DNA of 64,000 nt from Vannielia litorea. Lineage in GTDB: Bacteria > Pseudomonadota > Alphaproteobacteria > Rhodobacterales > Rhodobacteraceae. Shown here in pieces: positions 13,601 to 21,055 of the stretch (position 1 is the stretch's first letter; every line of letters begins with the position of its first letter). Location: the NCBI RefSeq assembly GCF_019801175.1, contig NZ_JAHVJR010000003.1, positions 185,001 through 249,000 on the forward strand. The letters are read 5' to 3'. The notes beneath the pieces are model-generated. The model was given only the letters and a program-made list of their open reading frames with translations. It was not told the DNA's origin and ran no database searches. The translations under genes and the position numbers were made by a program.

Positions 13601-14318
13601 CATCGGGACGGCGTCGTTTTTCAACGTGGCTATTTCGGCCGCAGCGCGCTTGCCATTTGACAATGACGAGGCTCGGTTCCGCGGATCGCTCTCGCGACGG
13701 AGCGCGCCCTTCACGGTTTCGATCGCACCTTATGGCGGTTCCGGCTTTTTCGCTATCGAAGCCAACACTAAAGGAATCGTAGGCTTCGAGGCGTCCTTCG
13801 AATTCGGCGGCGCGGGGGCCTTCGCATTCGGTCCGCTGACTGGGCAGGGCCGTTTGATGGCCGGTGTCTATGTCCGCCAAACACAGGTGCCGGGCCGAGG
13901 AAAGGTGACCGAGATCTCGGGCACGTTTTTCGCCGGTGGCTCGGCAAACATCTGGATCTTTTCGTTCGGCTCCTCGCTTTATGTTCGGCTCGGCATGGTC
14001 AATGGGGACATGTCGGGCGAGGCGGTCTTCACCTTCTCTTTTTCGATGGGAATTAAGGACTTCGAGTTCTCGGTGGAGGTCTGGCGGCAAGAGGGCAAGG
14101 GCTTCGAGTCCAGCAGCCAGGCATCGCTGCCGCCGCCGGGAACGCGACTTGCCGGGCACCTTATCGCGGGGGCAAGTTTCGTTTCACGCGATGCAAGCGA
14201 TCTGATCATCACTGACCGCGTCCCGCAGGTTGAGGTGGATGTAGTCCCGAAATCCCAGAGTTGGCGTGAATACAGGCGCTACTTCGACAATCGCCTTCGG
14301 GTCGAGGATGTCTTCTGA
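4626..14318 (+). CDS. Giant protein of unknown function (3230 residues) with twin-arginine signal
   Basis: One uninterrupted frame of 3230 codons. Residues 15-21 read LTRRAFL, followed by a short hydrophobic stretch to about 36: a twin-arginine (Tat) signal, implying export of a folded protein or complex. Residues about 40-1800 look like mixed beta-rich sequence with no family I recognise. A Pro/Lys/Arg-rich linker near 1802-1825 leads into about 1000 residues (1825-2845) of mostly charged, heptad-like helical sequence, broken near 2046-2083 by a Pro/Arg-rich linker. The last 350 residues are rich in Gly, Phe, Ser and alternate as amphipathic beta strands, ending near EVWRQEGKGF and a short tail. 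Cysteines are rare. The ATG at 4626 is the first usable start after an in-frame stop; its ribosome-binding site is weak. It overlaps the next gene by one base (TGATG), so the two are translationally coupled. Function unknown; a surface, envelope-spanning or pore-like role is only a guess. Confidence 0.85.
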   Translation: MKDEDPQFVARALPLTRRAFLGTTAGGLAATGLGAQGIHEDFDLSFDFSEDRRYLTVSIIMGDLATLQAGLHSVKTDRERFEAWQRFRQGLFADDIVWTVDARKFGREARFEVRVEGIETSPEYRLEVLGIRYGREANRTLTISFKRFVRGGRRTWAILGETNVWSGSQAGAFFDLGATTTGRFLDFRAFVREDAPFLQTIRRSRAAGFFRRVSNTLIAPIGDDTLLRLHPNGDWTYGGAPNLPFVRAMNGNLTLGRVRVGWCLGTSDGGAEDDPMCVALGDASASAVVAFGDVFGDVDITYGSGRSLRLTAENPDASPLRAVMRTADRDEGRGTAVYPRVSEMRIEAVWSARAEIDGVETGPFRGLRGILARRAALPISGISGDPVRFDNAVEFSADFTARDVVRFNSELGTVVALGLRAEAEEEGVVPPLFRNLSGAQFRAALRSQTIGTSNAPILQWLEANLELVEAAFALPDAHYSRLIFDPTEFRVLFEAAENREDDPVATETGQYQGSFLALGPVGPDALRGYFGLSRAKLYAARADDMACMNFRFQGLGLAITDSDHEIVMEQAVCGAETAPNLTSGAVDPQHGPRDTRPLLVAEFPPQHVLEEACFVPAPTPLPDLTPDRQLSKRTFLERTDGALTRVQLQPDTKSDFTNERWVVDPFDKSAVSVALSRLVRVNDRKLFREEVKKVKVEETADDTKAFSLVYSALENATAPGMSRTLLFLGIDTRTLPADQKVYIGPIALDPDTSIVLRQIQRDLQAAVIDELVTAMFAAVREQASRLAAADEDDIRGFETNFSAALALEGRVEAAVPSYQLFRSFYREQTLDALQSASSGFEGFTPDPLNIEFAIDAVPIKNGDGATYNMRRWAVAPHPLRTPEHVNGVIAAFGEFLTLSRRPTGLAHARNASPSRLAFRVSCRDRVAAARARVNAETDRLVDALDQVPEETLGLGRSRMPFTMRALTDWSAMELSVVKRAANVYSPGPGGRLDARSGRTIDLSEAARLRSLGYTEAGEGGSVDAATRLGDIERSMKDPPGAYETAIEIPARLQLSPSDTAVFLNRRGVIRAIFQETNVKVTEASETDFVRSENGRLWTARLHTDGLNPGLRAIHSQDFRPDFVWGGARLRQGRLLSEDKYRLPGGSPPPAGNIAPWMIGPTEGLGITPEALQVTKDVIARNSNDADEWSADEDEVNFSRLDTLLAMDPDERAFCKAVIEQADAKPYVLPRLIELLCRRSPYLRRWSAVGDTFDRTVANALFEHLRHFRAPLSANDRHQLVVLSSAYGLPVTGRLGQDRKVIANSGQIDVLMGFAISDLLPGSAIYRPAPLEVSELSLSTLGGSLRLDTSFEPPVAARQLDGTELFDTLSVEKWQQWTVLGRDVFTEIVYKGFLYPLGHRASLIKVTERTYFVDPADGVQRAYLRQRMFIRCSKPLKVFPAVGQPNGGRSMPADRISVLTVQSPDIVDPYYGQGGQSGSATEATLLPSGRITLGSFAGLAFFPRTALIDGAEVRFELDIAGHFTDMPLIFVDNTAANSREALALLQSYYNAKTAGGIPSPDIEGEDIDPIRHKRSIRFDGSKIRYADEITSGSASIETDAWTLAVEGRENRLAPADLAFQGGASGSKVRIFGFDNTSYVFTPLLQGVDQPPFYPVLDTARVQLRQVERLTGKAFGSVRVRFDGHYLANGLPLAIPDAEVSEQKIAADIEDASRAIGNGSQIFLINADPKLQDMGAQGDNSGGVFRPKGEVVALSRSKGAVTLGDKTAAAFDLRRHAVPPPPGGNAYIADVAQPSLAAAFNALPPTAKPQKKPIARPEDVPATRSEDPIAGVTEELNKLREFFQEIFDSDAKILGLVSIKDLLKLLMELSGDGKDGPPELVEQVQYGAGQLGEAADDATNFLKDSVLRPMDRALAVIRESWTDIDEDLRRLQNVSSAVVQPVTLQELFPELFAGLRSLQAAVQSSLEIEDGIEFALSLSEVYEAGQRFLNAVQATATNPVERFENAFVSRVNVIQTLAVDFADALPKLAEDVLDPLKDEVAERIALFLVPPPETRARGRGPTALRREEADAPFTAFPILLPRPPDVALQEAFELAFPTRGFVRGVIEEFVDIVLTRLQDTRLQDDQKLDLEQILTSTAGEDLVDRVREHLDERLEAAQTKLAEIATDTAAEYARTIAGLQSLIEAEADRYFDILVDHLVREFDPLLRFADAVQKVANTLETTPINVELALQHALEAVEVLTGDLNFDVASICRPKPVADALESVAKAVDPSRLAFYQISIGTIPVEPCQGFDDPNVTVVSPELFSALKGWHDKIAEVKTAVAPGPIQEAFGDILESDEFDDIPDPQKAEIEPLIRAARTTALRAADKIDETADDLLGALTKLHCDLVDDAVRLKGLGEAFQTALDDLADLCTDPTAAVQRLSKQTAAFLRGRRQMLDRALRNMAAISQTLEALATDRNVATVAAAGGIAGLVKKAIDDVIAEVPPGGQVAELNAFLAEAEQRFTEIREQVDAVIADYATRALEAMLELAKKIRALVVQVNLHAREIQDRFDAISQDLRRFVQIETNAFAEIIQAASELETFFTALEAALQRDLTAARANPDRAMDLLLAQAERKTAPGLDVPTFWVQVNFVQRVPVDEDDLRSIFYRVEEQITKFILSYSGAVDRAFGVLTAEVERQLDRLVTYVIGNPADGLRDVLLIDKPSLGQDYKDAKFGLVWALYLCLQDLRDEVLDGTGAAAALLKPVLLVEKRDGTPADDVTFDDRLSEDVRLLQAAFTDAGDGATPVSNAAHRAFLKEFVTEWTQRNSTPLLILRGVQEVFADLIRGNIIQQFPFDQIRDQIEAELRALVPTKVEMKYAFGAKLNPGMKAATAGIFEPLKGSSFTVNSVIAVDIGSGRPEVSFRSEGVLGKFDINLVGSFDAIKLKFNGAMFVTENGADPRFDVDYSDYVIGKELEFVQQLQSYFTPKDGSGFYLEPLFSPIGIEAGYDLPLGTISIGTASFFNVAISAAARLPFDNDEARFRGSLSRRSAPFTVSIAPYGGSGFFAIEANTKGIVGFEASFEFGGAGAFAFGPLTGQGRLMAGVYVRQTQVPGRGKVTEISGTFFAGGSANIWIFSFGSSLYVRLGMVNGDMSGEAVFTFSFSMGIKDFEFSVEVWRQEGKGFESSSQASLPPPGTRLAGHLIAGASFVSRDASDLIITDRVPQVEVDVVPKSQSWREYRRYFDNRLRVEDVF

Positions 14319-17300
14319 TGGCCAGAACATCCTCCAATTCCGCGATATCCACCGAATCAGAAGACATCCATGTCGAGCCCTACGCACGCGTGGTGCCCGC
14401 AGGTTCAGGTGGCGGGACATTGCGCGCAACGCTCCTTTTCTCGCCGGACCTGTCGGAAACAGCCACAGGCCTCACGCTCAACGACTGGACCAGCGACATC
14501 TTCACAGTACTGAAAACCGGAGTAGGTGCGCCGAACTTCCCTGCTGAGACATGGTCGCTGCCGTTGGCTGTTCTTCCTGTGACATATGTCGAGGGCAATG
14601 GTGGGACGTTTATGAAGCCCCGGCCCGCAAATTGCGGCGATGCCGTTCTTGTCCGGGGGCAGGCGCGGCTGGCTGGGCGGACGCTCAGGCGCGACCGCGA
14701 TATCGCGCGTGTGGGAGAGCTTTGGCGAAAGGGCATCTTTAAGGACCCGACGCGGGAAAACTGGGCCGCGCTTGCGGCAGCGATTGCCGCTTCTCTCGAT
14801 CAGGGGGCGATGGAAGCCGATCTACTAGAGGCGGACCAGGTACCTCATGATGCAGCGCTTTTCGGGGATCATGGCCAGGTCGACAAGCCAGTGGTTGAGG
14901 AAAGCCGCCGCCGCTTGCGTTCGATGTTCACCGTCCCGCAGGCGGACTTGTCCGTCTGCCTTGAGTTTCAACGTGTCGAAGAACTGCTCTGCTCTATTTC
15001 CTGCGCCTGCGGTGATCTAGACGCGCGCAAGAAGGCAGAACTCAACCGAATGGTCGACAAGGTGTTGGCGGTTCAGAAGGACGCCGATGATGACCGGGGC
15101 GCTTTTGTACCGCAACCCGACACCTACAATATCGAAAGTCCCGGCTTCGATGAGGAAACGCTTCAGGCGCAGATCGCCGAGCACGAGCCAGACGTACAGG
15201 GCAAACTGCGCGAGGCCAAGATTAAAGAGCACGCTCGGCTTCGAAAGGCGGCCACGGGGCTTCGAGAAAAGGGCAAGTCGTACTTCGATAGCGCGCTGGA
15301 AGAGGCCGACCAGATCGAATGTAGTGCGACCGATCAGGTGGCCGATCTGTCGGCGGGTGTCGTAGCCCCGATCAACGGGGCAGGTGACGCGGCCTTCGAC
15401 GCTGCAGCCGATGCTCACGATTTGGCGTCATGGCCAACGTACAGTGAAGAGCGTGGCACGTTCGGACAAAAGGCGCGTGTTCAGAGACAGGAGACCGACG
15501 AGGCAAACGCCATTCGGCAGGAGGGCATCCGCACCTTCTTTACCGCGCAATCAACGCCTGCAATCTCGCGCCTTTTCGGCCTGGCGGTCGATGTGGAGAT
15601 TGATCTCGACGAGATGCGCGCCAGCATCGAAACCTGCCTCGGCGGGAAGTCGGAGGGGTTCCTGTACATCAGTTGCCCCGCCGCGCCGAACCGCTCCTTG
15701 CCGTGGACGCTCACAAAAGTCCGCATCGAAGAAGACGATCTGTGGTTCTGGCCCGCAACGGAGGCCGAAGTAAATCTTGGCCCCAACATTCCCTGTAATG
15801 CCAACTCTCTCACGGAGTTTGACGGGCACCGGGTCATGGGTGCCGGGACGCCGTCGAACATGACTGACAAGAGCGGGCCATTGGTGCGTCGTTTTGAAGT
15901 GACGAGCCTTGATATCCGGACCGCGACCGAGTTGGAGTTGCAGCGCCGCAAGACCCGGTTGGCGAACCTGCAATCGCTGGATGTCTGGCATGAAGACGAA
16001 CGTCTCATGGACCCGGATCATCCCGAGCATGCGACCGTGCGCGCCGAATTAAGCTTACAGATTGAGGTCGGGCATTGGCCTGACCTCGAGGACAATTCAA
16101 CGTTCCAGACGGCGGGCCTGGCCCTGCTGGATCGGGGGGCGCTCCGCCAAGCGGCGCGGAAAGCGGCGCGGCGCGTCAGCAAGACCGTCACCGCAAGCGA
16201 CGGCCCCCGGGCATGTACGCCGGACGTCGACGCCAAACTGATCTGCGAGCATGAGACCCATATTGTGCTCGACGCCGAAGATCTCGCCATTGGCACGCGC
16301 ATGGATGTGGGCTTGCCGGTCGTTGGTCAGTCGGAGACGGTCTGGAGATCACTCACGGCGCGGATCGTCGACTATGGCACGACGGGTGATCCCGTGGCCC
16401 GAACGGTCATCGACGACCTTCTTCCGCGACTGACAGGTGGGTTTGGTGGCGCCTACCGGATCAGCCTCGACAGCGCGCTGCAATCGTTGCCGGCCCGGCT
16501 CAGTCCGCTCGCCAATGTGGGTCCAGGGCTCGACAAGCAGAATGTGGAAGCCGTGGTCGAAGAGGCCTTCGTTCAGTGGGACGGATCGCCCATGGGGGCG
16601 GACACGTCCGCGCCCGATGTGACCGCGTCGGATGTGACGCTCGACACGTTCGACTTCGGGCGTAGGATTTCCCTGCCGCAGGCGGGTCAGAATGCCCGCG
16701 AGTTGCTCGCTCCGCGCCTGCGATACGGGCTGCCTTACCGCTTCAAGTTGAGAACTGTCTATCAAGGCGGTCTTTCGGTGCCAGTCGACGCTGGCGGGAC
16801 GTCGGATGCACGGTTGGACGGTCAACTCCACCTACCCGCGGTTCCGACAAACGGCAGACCGTATTCACGGTTCCTGCGCCAGCACCGGATAGATCCGCCG
16901 ACTGTTCTGTTGGAAAGGGTGATGGCCGAGCGGCGCAACCTGCCGATGGCGCCCGAGCGAGGGACGCGCGTCGTCGTGCGATCGCTGACCGAGAACGGCG
17001 ATGGCGATCAGCTGGCGGCTTTCCAGAACCGCGCGCGTCCAAGAACGGCGCGCCGCGTTCTGATGCCCGCTGCGACATCTTTCGAGGAAGCGGAGCGGCA
17101 TGGTGTCTTCGATGACATAGCGCCAACCCGCCCGCGCGGTATGTTTCCCCGCGCCGAAAACACCGCAAAGACCGGCTTTCCTGTGACAGTGTCGACAACC
17201 CGCAAAGGGCCCAACGACGAGCGCTATCTGACCGGACGGGCTGTCCGGCAAGCGCCGAGCGCGCCTGATCCGAGCACGACAACGGAGTATGGCGACCCGG

Positions 17301-20266
17301 TTTTGCGAAACGGGGGGGCATTTGGACAGGGGCGCTACTACCCCGATCCCTCGGCCGAACTGATGGCATTCGGTCTTCGCCGCCCGGGGACGAATTGTTA
17401 CCTTGCTCCCGGCGAAACCGACCTGACAGTGCGGCACGACCGGCGCCCGCGGTCGTCGAACGTTCAACCCTACCCCCGACTGATCCCGGCCGTTCTTGAC
17501 GTGCAGGCCGACACCCGGTTGACCCCGCGCGCCAATCCCAAACTGGACGACGTCCTGACCAAGCCCCGAAACGGCATCTTCATCGAAACGGGCGGGCGTA
17601 ATCCGGGCGATCCCATAAATGAGCGCGTGTGGCGCATTGTGGCCCGGCTGGCACCGGGAGAGAGCTATCTTCTCGACGTTTGGTCAGTGCCAAGTGCCGA
17701 GAAACTCGCGCGGAACTTCTCACTTCTTCAGATGCTCGGTATCTATTGCAGCTTGAAGGGTGAGGCGTCGTCGCATTTCGATGTGACGGGCATCCTCGCG
17801 GGACTGCGCACCCTGATGGGCGAAACACTCTACGACAAGATGCAGGCCGCGCTGGCCAAGGACCCGGATGCATTGACCGAAGAGAGCCTGAAGGCGGCTG
17901 CGTTGCAAAGCTCTTTCGTCGGCCCGGGCGGGCATCTGGCACCGCCGAAGCCGATCCTGACATGTCTGGCTGAGATCATTCATCAACTGATGAAGACGCG
18001 CCCTTTGCCGGAGATTGCGGCCGTTCGCACGCTGGAGATCACCCACGCCACCAACCGGCCGGTCCGACCGCCGGTTCTGGTGGACAACCGCCCCGCTGAT
18101 TTCGAGCCGTTCGAGGCGAAACTGCGCTCCGGTGTCGATGCGGGGCACGTCCATCCGCTCAGGGTTTTGCGCCCCTCCCGCGAGCGGTTGACAGCGGCGC
18201 AAGTTGTTCCCGAGGGCGCTGGTCCAGCACCGACGGGGTTCATGACGGGGTCCCATCCCATCGATTTCGAGAGCCGCGAGTTTGTCTTGGACGGCATCCT
18301 GCGCCTCGCACTCGATACGGTGGACGGCTTTGAGGTCGTGGCGCGCGGAGCGTTGCCGTCAAGTTCCGATTTCGACAACCGCTCGCGCGGGAGAAGCGTT
18401 GCGGCGCGTTTGGCGGGGTACTGGCCGCGCTTCAAGTTGCTGGACAATGAAGACTACTACCAATCCGCACGCGATCTCTTCGGGTTCAAGCTGGCCGAGA
18501 ACGGGCAGGTGGGTTTCGATGACGCGGAGTTCACCTTGCTGCGTGTCGAACAGATCGGGCGTCCCGTTGTCGGGGCAGACGATGGATACGCAACACTGGA
18601 GCTCCGCCAGTTCTATTTGAGCGACACTGATCCGACGGGCACATGGCGTGTCACCAAGCGACATGTGTTTCCGGATGGCAAAGCCCGGTTGCTTGACCTC
18701 GAAGTCCGGGCGTTCTCACGCACCAGCGGATTGATGCGGACGGTTCGCTTTATCGACGGTCTGAACCGCGCCCGCGATGCGGAGGAGATGCCGGCGCGGT
18801 TGTCATATCGCGGTATGGATGGCGACCGTCTGAAGGTCGCGCTGCCCGCGACACGCCGCCCGGCGGCCTGTGACGCGCTGGCGCCCGAGCCGGAGTTCGT
18901 GCAGAACGATCCCGTGCGGACGCGGTCCGGCAGGCTGTCCTTGTCACGACGTATCGTCACGCGCATCCGGCTGGGCCGAGAGTGGTACTCAACTGGCGAA
19001 GGCGAGAAGCTCGGCGTCGTCCTCTGGCCGCCTGAGATCGATCCGGGCCTGAAGAAGCCGTTTCACGCGTTCAAAGTGCCCTTCAAGGGCATGCAGAGCG
19101 AACAGGCGAAGGTGACGCTCGACCTAAGTGACTTTGAGGACAGCGATCTTGGGCCCGGCGGCGCATTCGTAACGCGTCTTGGGGCGGACCCGACCATCCG
19201 GCAAAATCCCGCCTTGGCGGAAGAAGAACAGGCGCACCGTCTTGCACTCGAGGGCGTCCTCGACAGTTTGCCGCGGAACTTTTCTCTCGCGCCGCATCTG
19301 CCCGGACCGTTTCTGGCACCTTACGCTTTCCATCGTGATCTCGAGCGGCCCGATACCGATCCTCGGAAAGCGCGGTATGTCGACAACGTCCTGATGCCGG
19401 TGGTGGGTGATGCGGTAGAACAGGGCGCGCTGACACCCGACAAGACACTGACGGTCGGTCTTGTCTGTTACGAGCCGCGCTTCGATCCAGAAGACGAGGA
19501 GTGGTACGTCGAGATCGACCTTGATACCCACGGCATGCCGCAGGCGTTCGTGCGGTTCGGCCTTGTCCGGTACCAGCCCAACACGACGCGCGCATTGCAG
19601 GTGTCGCAACCGGTGATCCAGCAGGCGCAGATTCTGCCGGACCGCCACCTGAGCGTACACCTTGATGATCGTGAACTGTCGGTCGACCTGCTGGGTATCG
19701 TATCATTTGGAGCGAAGCGGTTGCTGGACGACAGTCTGGATGGCGAGGTTTCGTTCGATGAAAGCGTCGGCGACACTGACGACGTCAAACAGCGCATCGC
19801 TGCCCGCGATGCCGAGAACGAAAGGCCCAAGGTGCTCGTCCGGCTTTATGTCGAACGGACGTTGCCAAACGGTGTCAAGACGCGGACGCCGCTTGGTGAC
19901 CCTGCACCGATCGATGCCGAAGACCTGTCCGAGGCCGACTTGCTGGCATGTTTGCGGCGCGATCCCGCCCTGATCGGGGACGATCGCGAAGCGGAAGAAC
20001 GAAAGCTGAAGCCATTCAAAGGGTTGGGCCCAACAGATCACTCCTGGCTCTCGCGTTGGCAAACGCGATACAAGCTGCCAGAGGGGCTCGACGGCGACGA
20101 TACGCTGGTGCTCTTCGTTGAGGAGGTTACATGGCGCCGGGTGTCGAGCTATCCCATCGAACCCCTGCCGGCTGACAAGCTCCATATCGATGACGTTGAT
20201 CTCTTCAGCCCTGCCGGTCCCACATACAGCGCCAAGGTGACGCTGGGCCGCGTGCGCGATCTCTAG
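14318..20266 (+). CDS. Giant partner protein of unknown function (1982 residues)
   Basis: Starts on the last base of the upstream giant gene (TGATG overlap), so the two products are probably made together in fixed ratio and work together. There is no signal peptide or membrane segment at the N-terminus. Residues about 190-337 are highly charged and helical, with a cysteine cluster (C-x4-to-11 spacing, ending SCAC) near 214-231. The rest is mixed sequence with many Pro/Arg-rich loops and repeated beta-like segments; no enzyme motif or known domain is recognised. If the partner travels through Tat, this protein might travel with it, but the size of such a complex argues against that. The stop codon (TAG at 20264-20266) lies inside the first bases of an IS481-type transposase stub on the other strand, so the natural C-terminus may have been lost or replaced. 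Confidence 0.83.
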   Translation: MARTSSNSAISTESEDIHVEPYARVVPAGSGGGTLRATLLFSPDLSETATGLTLNDWTSDIFTVLKTGVGAPNFPAETWSLPLAVLPVTYVEGNGGTFMKPRPANCGDAVLVRGQARLAGRTLRRDRDIARVGELWRKGIFKDPTRENWAALAAAIAASLDQGAMEADLLEADQVPHDAALFGDHGQVDKPVVEESRRRLRSMFTVPQADLSVCLEFQRVEELLCSISCACGDLDARKKAELNRMVDKVLAVQKDADDDRGAFVPQPDTYNIESPGFDEETLQAQIAEHEPDVQGKLREAKIKEHARLRKAATGLREKGKSYFDSALEEADQIECSATDQVADLSAGVVAPINGAGDAAFDAAADAHDLASWPTYSEERGTFGQKARVQRQETDEANAIRQEGIRTFFTAQSTPAISRLFGLAVDVEIDLDEMRASIETCLGGKSEGFLYISCPAAPNRSLPWTLTKVRIEEDDLWFWPATEAEVNLGPNIPCNANSLTEFDGHRVMGAGTPSNMTDKSGPLVRRFEVTSLDIRTATELELQRRKTRLANLQSLDVWHEDERLMDPDHPEHATVRAELSLQIEVGHWPDLEDNSTFQTAGLALLDRGALRQAARKAARRVSKTVTASDGPRACTPDVDAKLICEHETHIVLDAEDLAIGTRMDVGLPVVGQSETVWRSLTARIVDYGTTGDPVARTVIDDLLPRLTGGFGGAYRISLDSALQSLPARLSPLANVGPGLDKQNVEAVVEEAFVQWDGSPMGADTSAPDVTASDVTLDTFDFGRRISLPQAGQNARELLAPRLRYGLPYRFKLRTVYQGGLSVPVDAGGTSDARLDGQLHLPAVPTNGRPYSRFLRQHRIDPPTVLLERVMAERRNLPMAPERGTRVVVRSLTENGDGDQLAAFQNRARPRTARRVLMPAATSFEEAERHGVFDDIAPTRPRGMFPRAENTAKTGFPVTVSTTRKGPNDERYLTGRAVRQAPSAPDPSTTTEYGDPVLRNGGAFGQGRYYPDPSAELMAFGLRRPGTNCYLAPGETDLTVRHDRRPRSSNVQPYPRLIPAVLDVQADTRLTPRANPKLDDVLTKPRNGIFIETGGRNPGDPINERVWRIVARLAPGESYLLDVWSVPSAEKLARNFSLLQMLGIYCSLKGEASSHFDVTGILAGLRTLMGETLYDKMQAALAKDPDALTEESLKAAALQSSFVGPGGHLAPPKPILTCLAEIIHQLMKTRPLPEIAAVRTLEITHATNRPVRPPVLVDNRPADFEPFEAKLRSGVDAGHVHPLRVLRPSRERLTAAQVVPEGAGPAPTGFMTGSHPIDFESREFVLDGILRLALDTVDGFEVVARGALPSSSDFDNRSRGRSVAARLAGYWPRFKLLDNEDYYQSARDLFGFKLAENGQVGFDDAEFTLLRVEQIGRPVVGADDGYATLELRQFYLSDTDPTGTWRVTKRHVFPDGKARLLDLEVRAFSRTSGLMRTVRFIDGLNRARDAEEMPARLSYRGMDGDRLKVALPATRRPAACDALAPEPEFVQNDPVRTRSGRLSLSRRIVTRIRLGREWYSTGEGEKLGVVLWPPEIDPGLKKPFHAFKVPFKGMQSEQAKVTLDLSDFEDSDLGPGGAFVTRLGADPTIRQNPALAEEEQAHRLALEGVLDSLPRNFSLAPHLPGPFLAPYAFHRDLERPDTDPRKARYVDNVLMPVVGDAVEQGALTPDKTLTVGLVCYEPRFDPEDEEWYVEIDLDTHGMPQAFVRFGLVRYQPNTTRALQVSQPVIQQAQILPDRHLSVHLDDRELSVDLLGIVSFGAKRLLDDSLDGEVSFDESVGDTDDVKQRIAARDAENERPKVLVRLYVERTLPNGVKTRTPLGDPAPIDAEDLSEADLLACLRRDPALIGDDREAEERKLKPFKGLGPTDHSWLSRWQTRYKLPEGLDGDDTLVLFVEEVTWRRVSSYPIEPLPADKLHIDDVDLFSPAGPTYSAKVTLGRVRDL

Positions 20267-20390
20267 GTGTTCAGTCCCGGATTGTGATGGGTTGGATCGA
20301 CGTTGAAACGTTCCGGCACTGATGTCCGGATTTTGCAGATGTATTCGAACGGCGTGAGGCCTTGCAGCTTGTGAGCCCGGTGCCGCGAGT
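20263..20390 (-). pseudogene. IS481-family transposase, C-terminal remnant
   Basis: Reading the minus strand, the last 37 or so codons give KLQGLTPFEYICKIRTS, then PERFNVDPTHHNPGLNT and stop. This matches the characteristic C-terminal end of IS481-family DDE transposases (LTPYEYICK...PERF..NP.H..PGLNT). Upstream of about 20390 the similarity stops and the catalytic core is absent, so it is a truncated, non-functional stub. The stop codon complement occupies 20263-20265 and therefore overlaps the end of the 1982-residue gene. It shows that the island has been reshaped by insertion sequences. Confidence 0.85.
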
Positions 20391-20569
20391 GTGACGGCCT
20401 GCGTCCGGAAGCTGTTCGACGAAGCGATAACGCCAGCTTGACGGAGAAAGATCCCGGCCCAGTCTGCGCCGCTACCAACATTGCAAAGACCCCGACCGGA
20501 TGCTTGGCGTTAGGCGGATGGGCCCGCCTGTTGTATGCTTGGCTACATTTCCAATTGAAGGATGTTGCC
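20391..20569. other. Intergenic segment between IS481 stub and cysteine-rich protein gene
   Basis: No gene is supported. The end nearest 20569 holds the ribosome-binding site of the next gene (gaagga at about 20557-20562). A promoter for the downstream pair should lie here, since the IS stub separates it from the giant genes, but I cannot point to clear -35 and -10 boxes. Confidence 0.4.
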
Positions 20570-21055
20570 ATGAAACGACTAATTCCCATTATCGCATTCT
20601 CGGCCATCGCCGCCGCTACTCAGGCGATGGCGGCATGCGGCTCGGGGCCGGATTTCTGCAAGGACGATCCGCGCATCGCGGACCTGCTTGCTGAGAAGAA
20701 GGCACGTTTGGCCAAGGATTTCCCTGCCGAGCTTGTCGCCCTGCTCGACCGCGGCTCGATGTGCGTGGCTCGGATCAAGCAGTCGCCCGACATCTTCACC
20801 ATAAAAGAGGTCAAGGCCAATGGCGACTGGCAGACCGTGCCACTTGACTCCGACGCATTTCGTATCTCGAAGGGTCGACTGACGACGGGCGAGATCAGCC
20901 ATTTCTGGCTTCTGCACGCCAGCCGCGCCTTTGCCTGTGACGGCGACAGCCCCCATGACCAGAGGGACGACTGGATTGCCGCGGAGGAGGTCAATTCGGA
21001 CCTGGCCATTCGCTGCGGCGATTGCATGCTGACCTTTCCGGGAGACGCATCATGA
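20570..21055 (+). CDS. Exported cysteine-rich protein of unknown function
   Basis: A 161-residue protein with a typical Sec signal peptide (MKR, hydrophobic 4-20, cleavage after QAMA). The mature part has six cysteines, including CGSGPDFC at its N-terminus and CGDC near residue 151, suggesting disulfides formed in the periplasm. No family is recognised. The ATG at 20570 is preferred over longer in-frame starts because it has a gaagga site 8 bases upstream and gives the signal peptide. Its stop overlaps the start of the M35-like peptidase gene (ATGA at 21052-21055), so the two are coupled. It might be a partner, inhibitor or folding aid of the peptidase; this is inference from the overlap alone. 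Confidence 0.75.
   Translation: MKRLIPIIAFSAIAAATQAMAACGSGPDFCKDDPRIADLLAEKKARLAKDFPAELVALLDRGSMCVARIKQSPDIFTIKEVKANGDWQTVPLDSDAFRISKGRLTTGEISHFWLLHASRAFACDGDSPHDQRDDWIAAEEVNSDLAIRCGDCMLTFPGDAS

Noticed and set aside
4626..20266. Autotransporter, contractile injection or phage tail module for the giant genes
   Set aside because: No sheath, baseplate, tube or passenger-repeat features are seen, and the first gene carries a Tat-type signal, which does not fit these systems.
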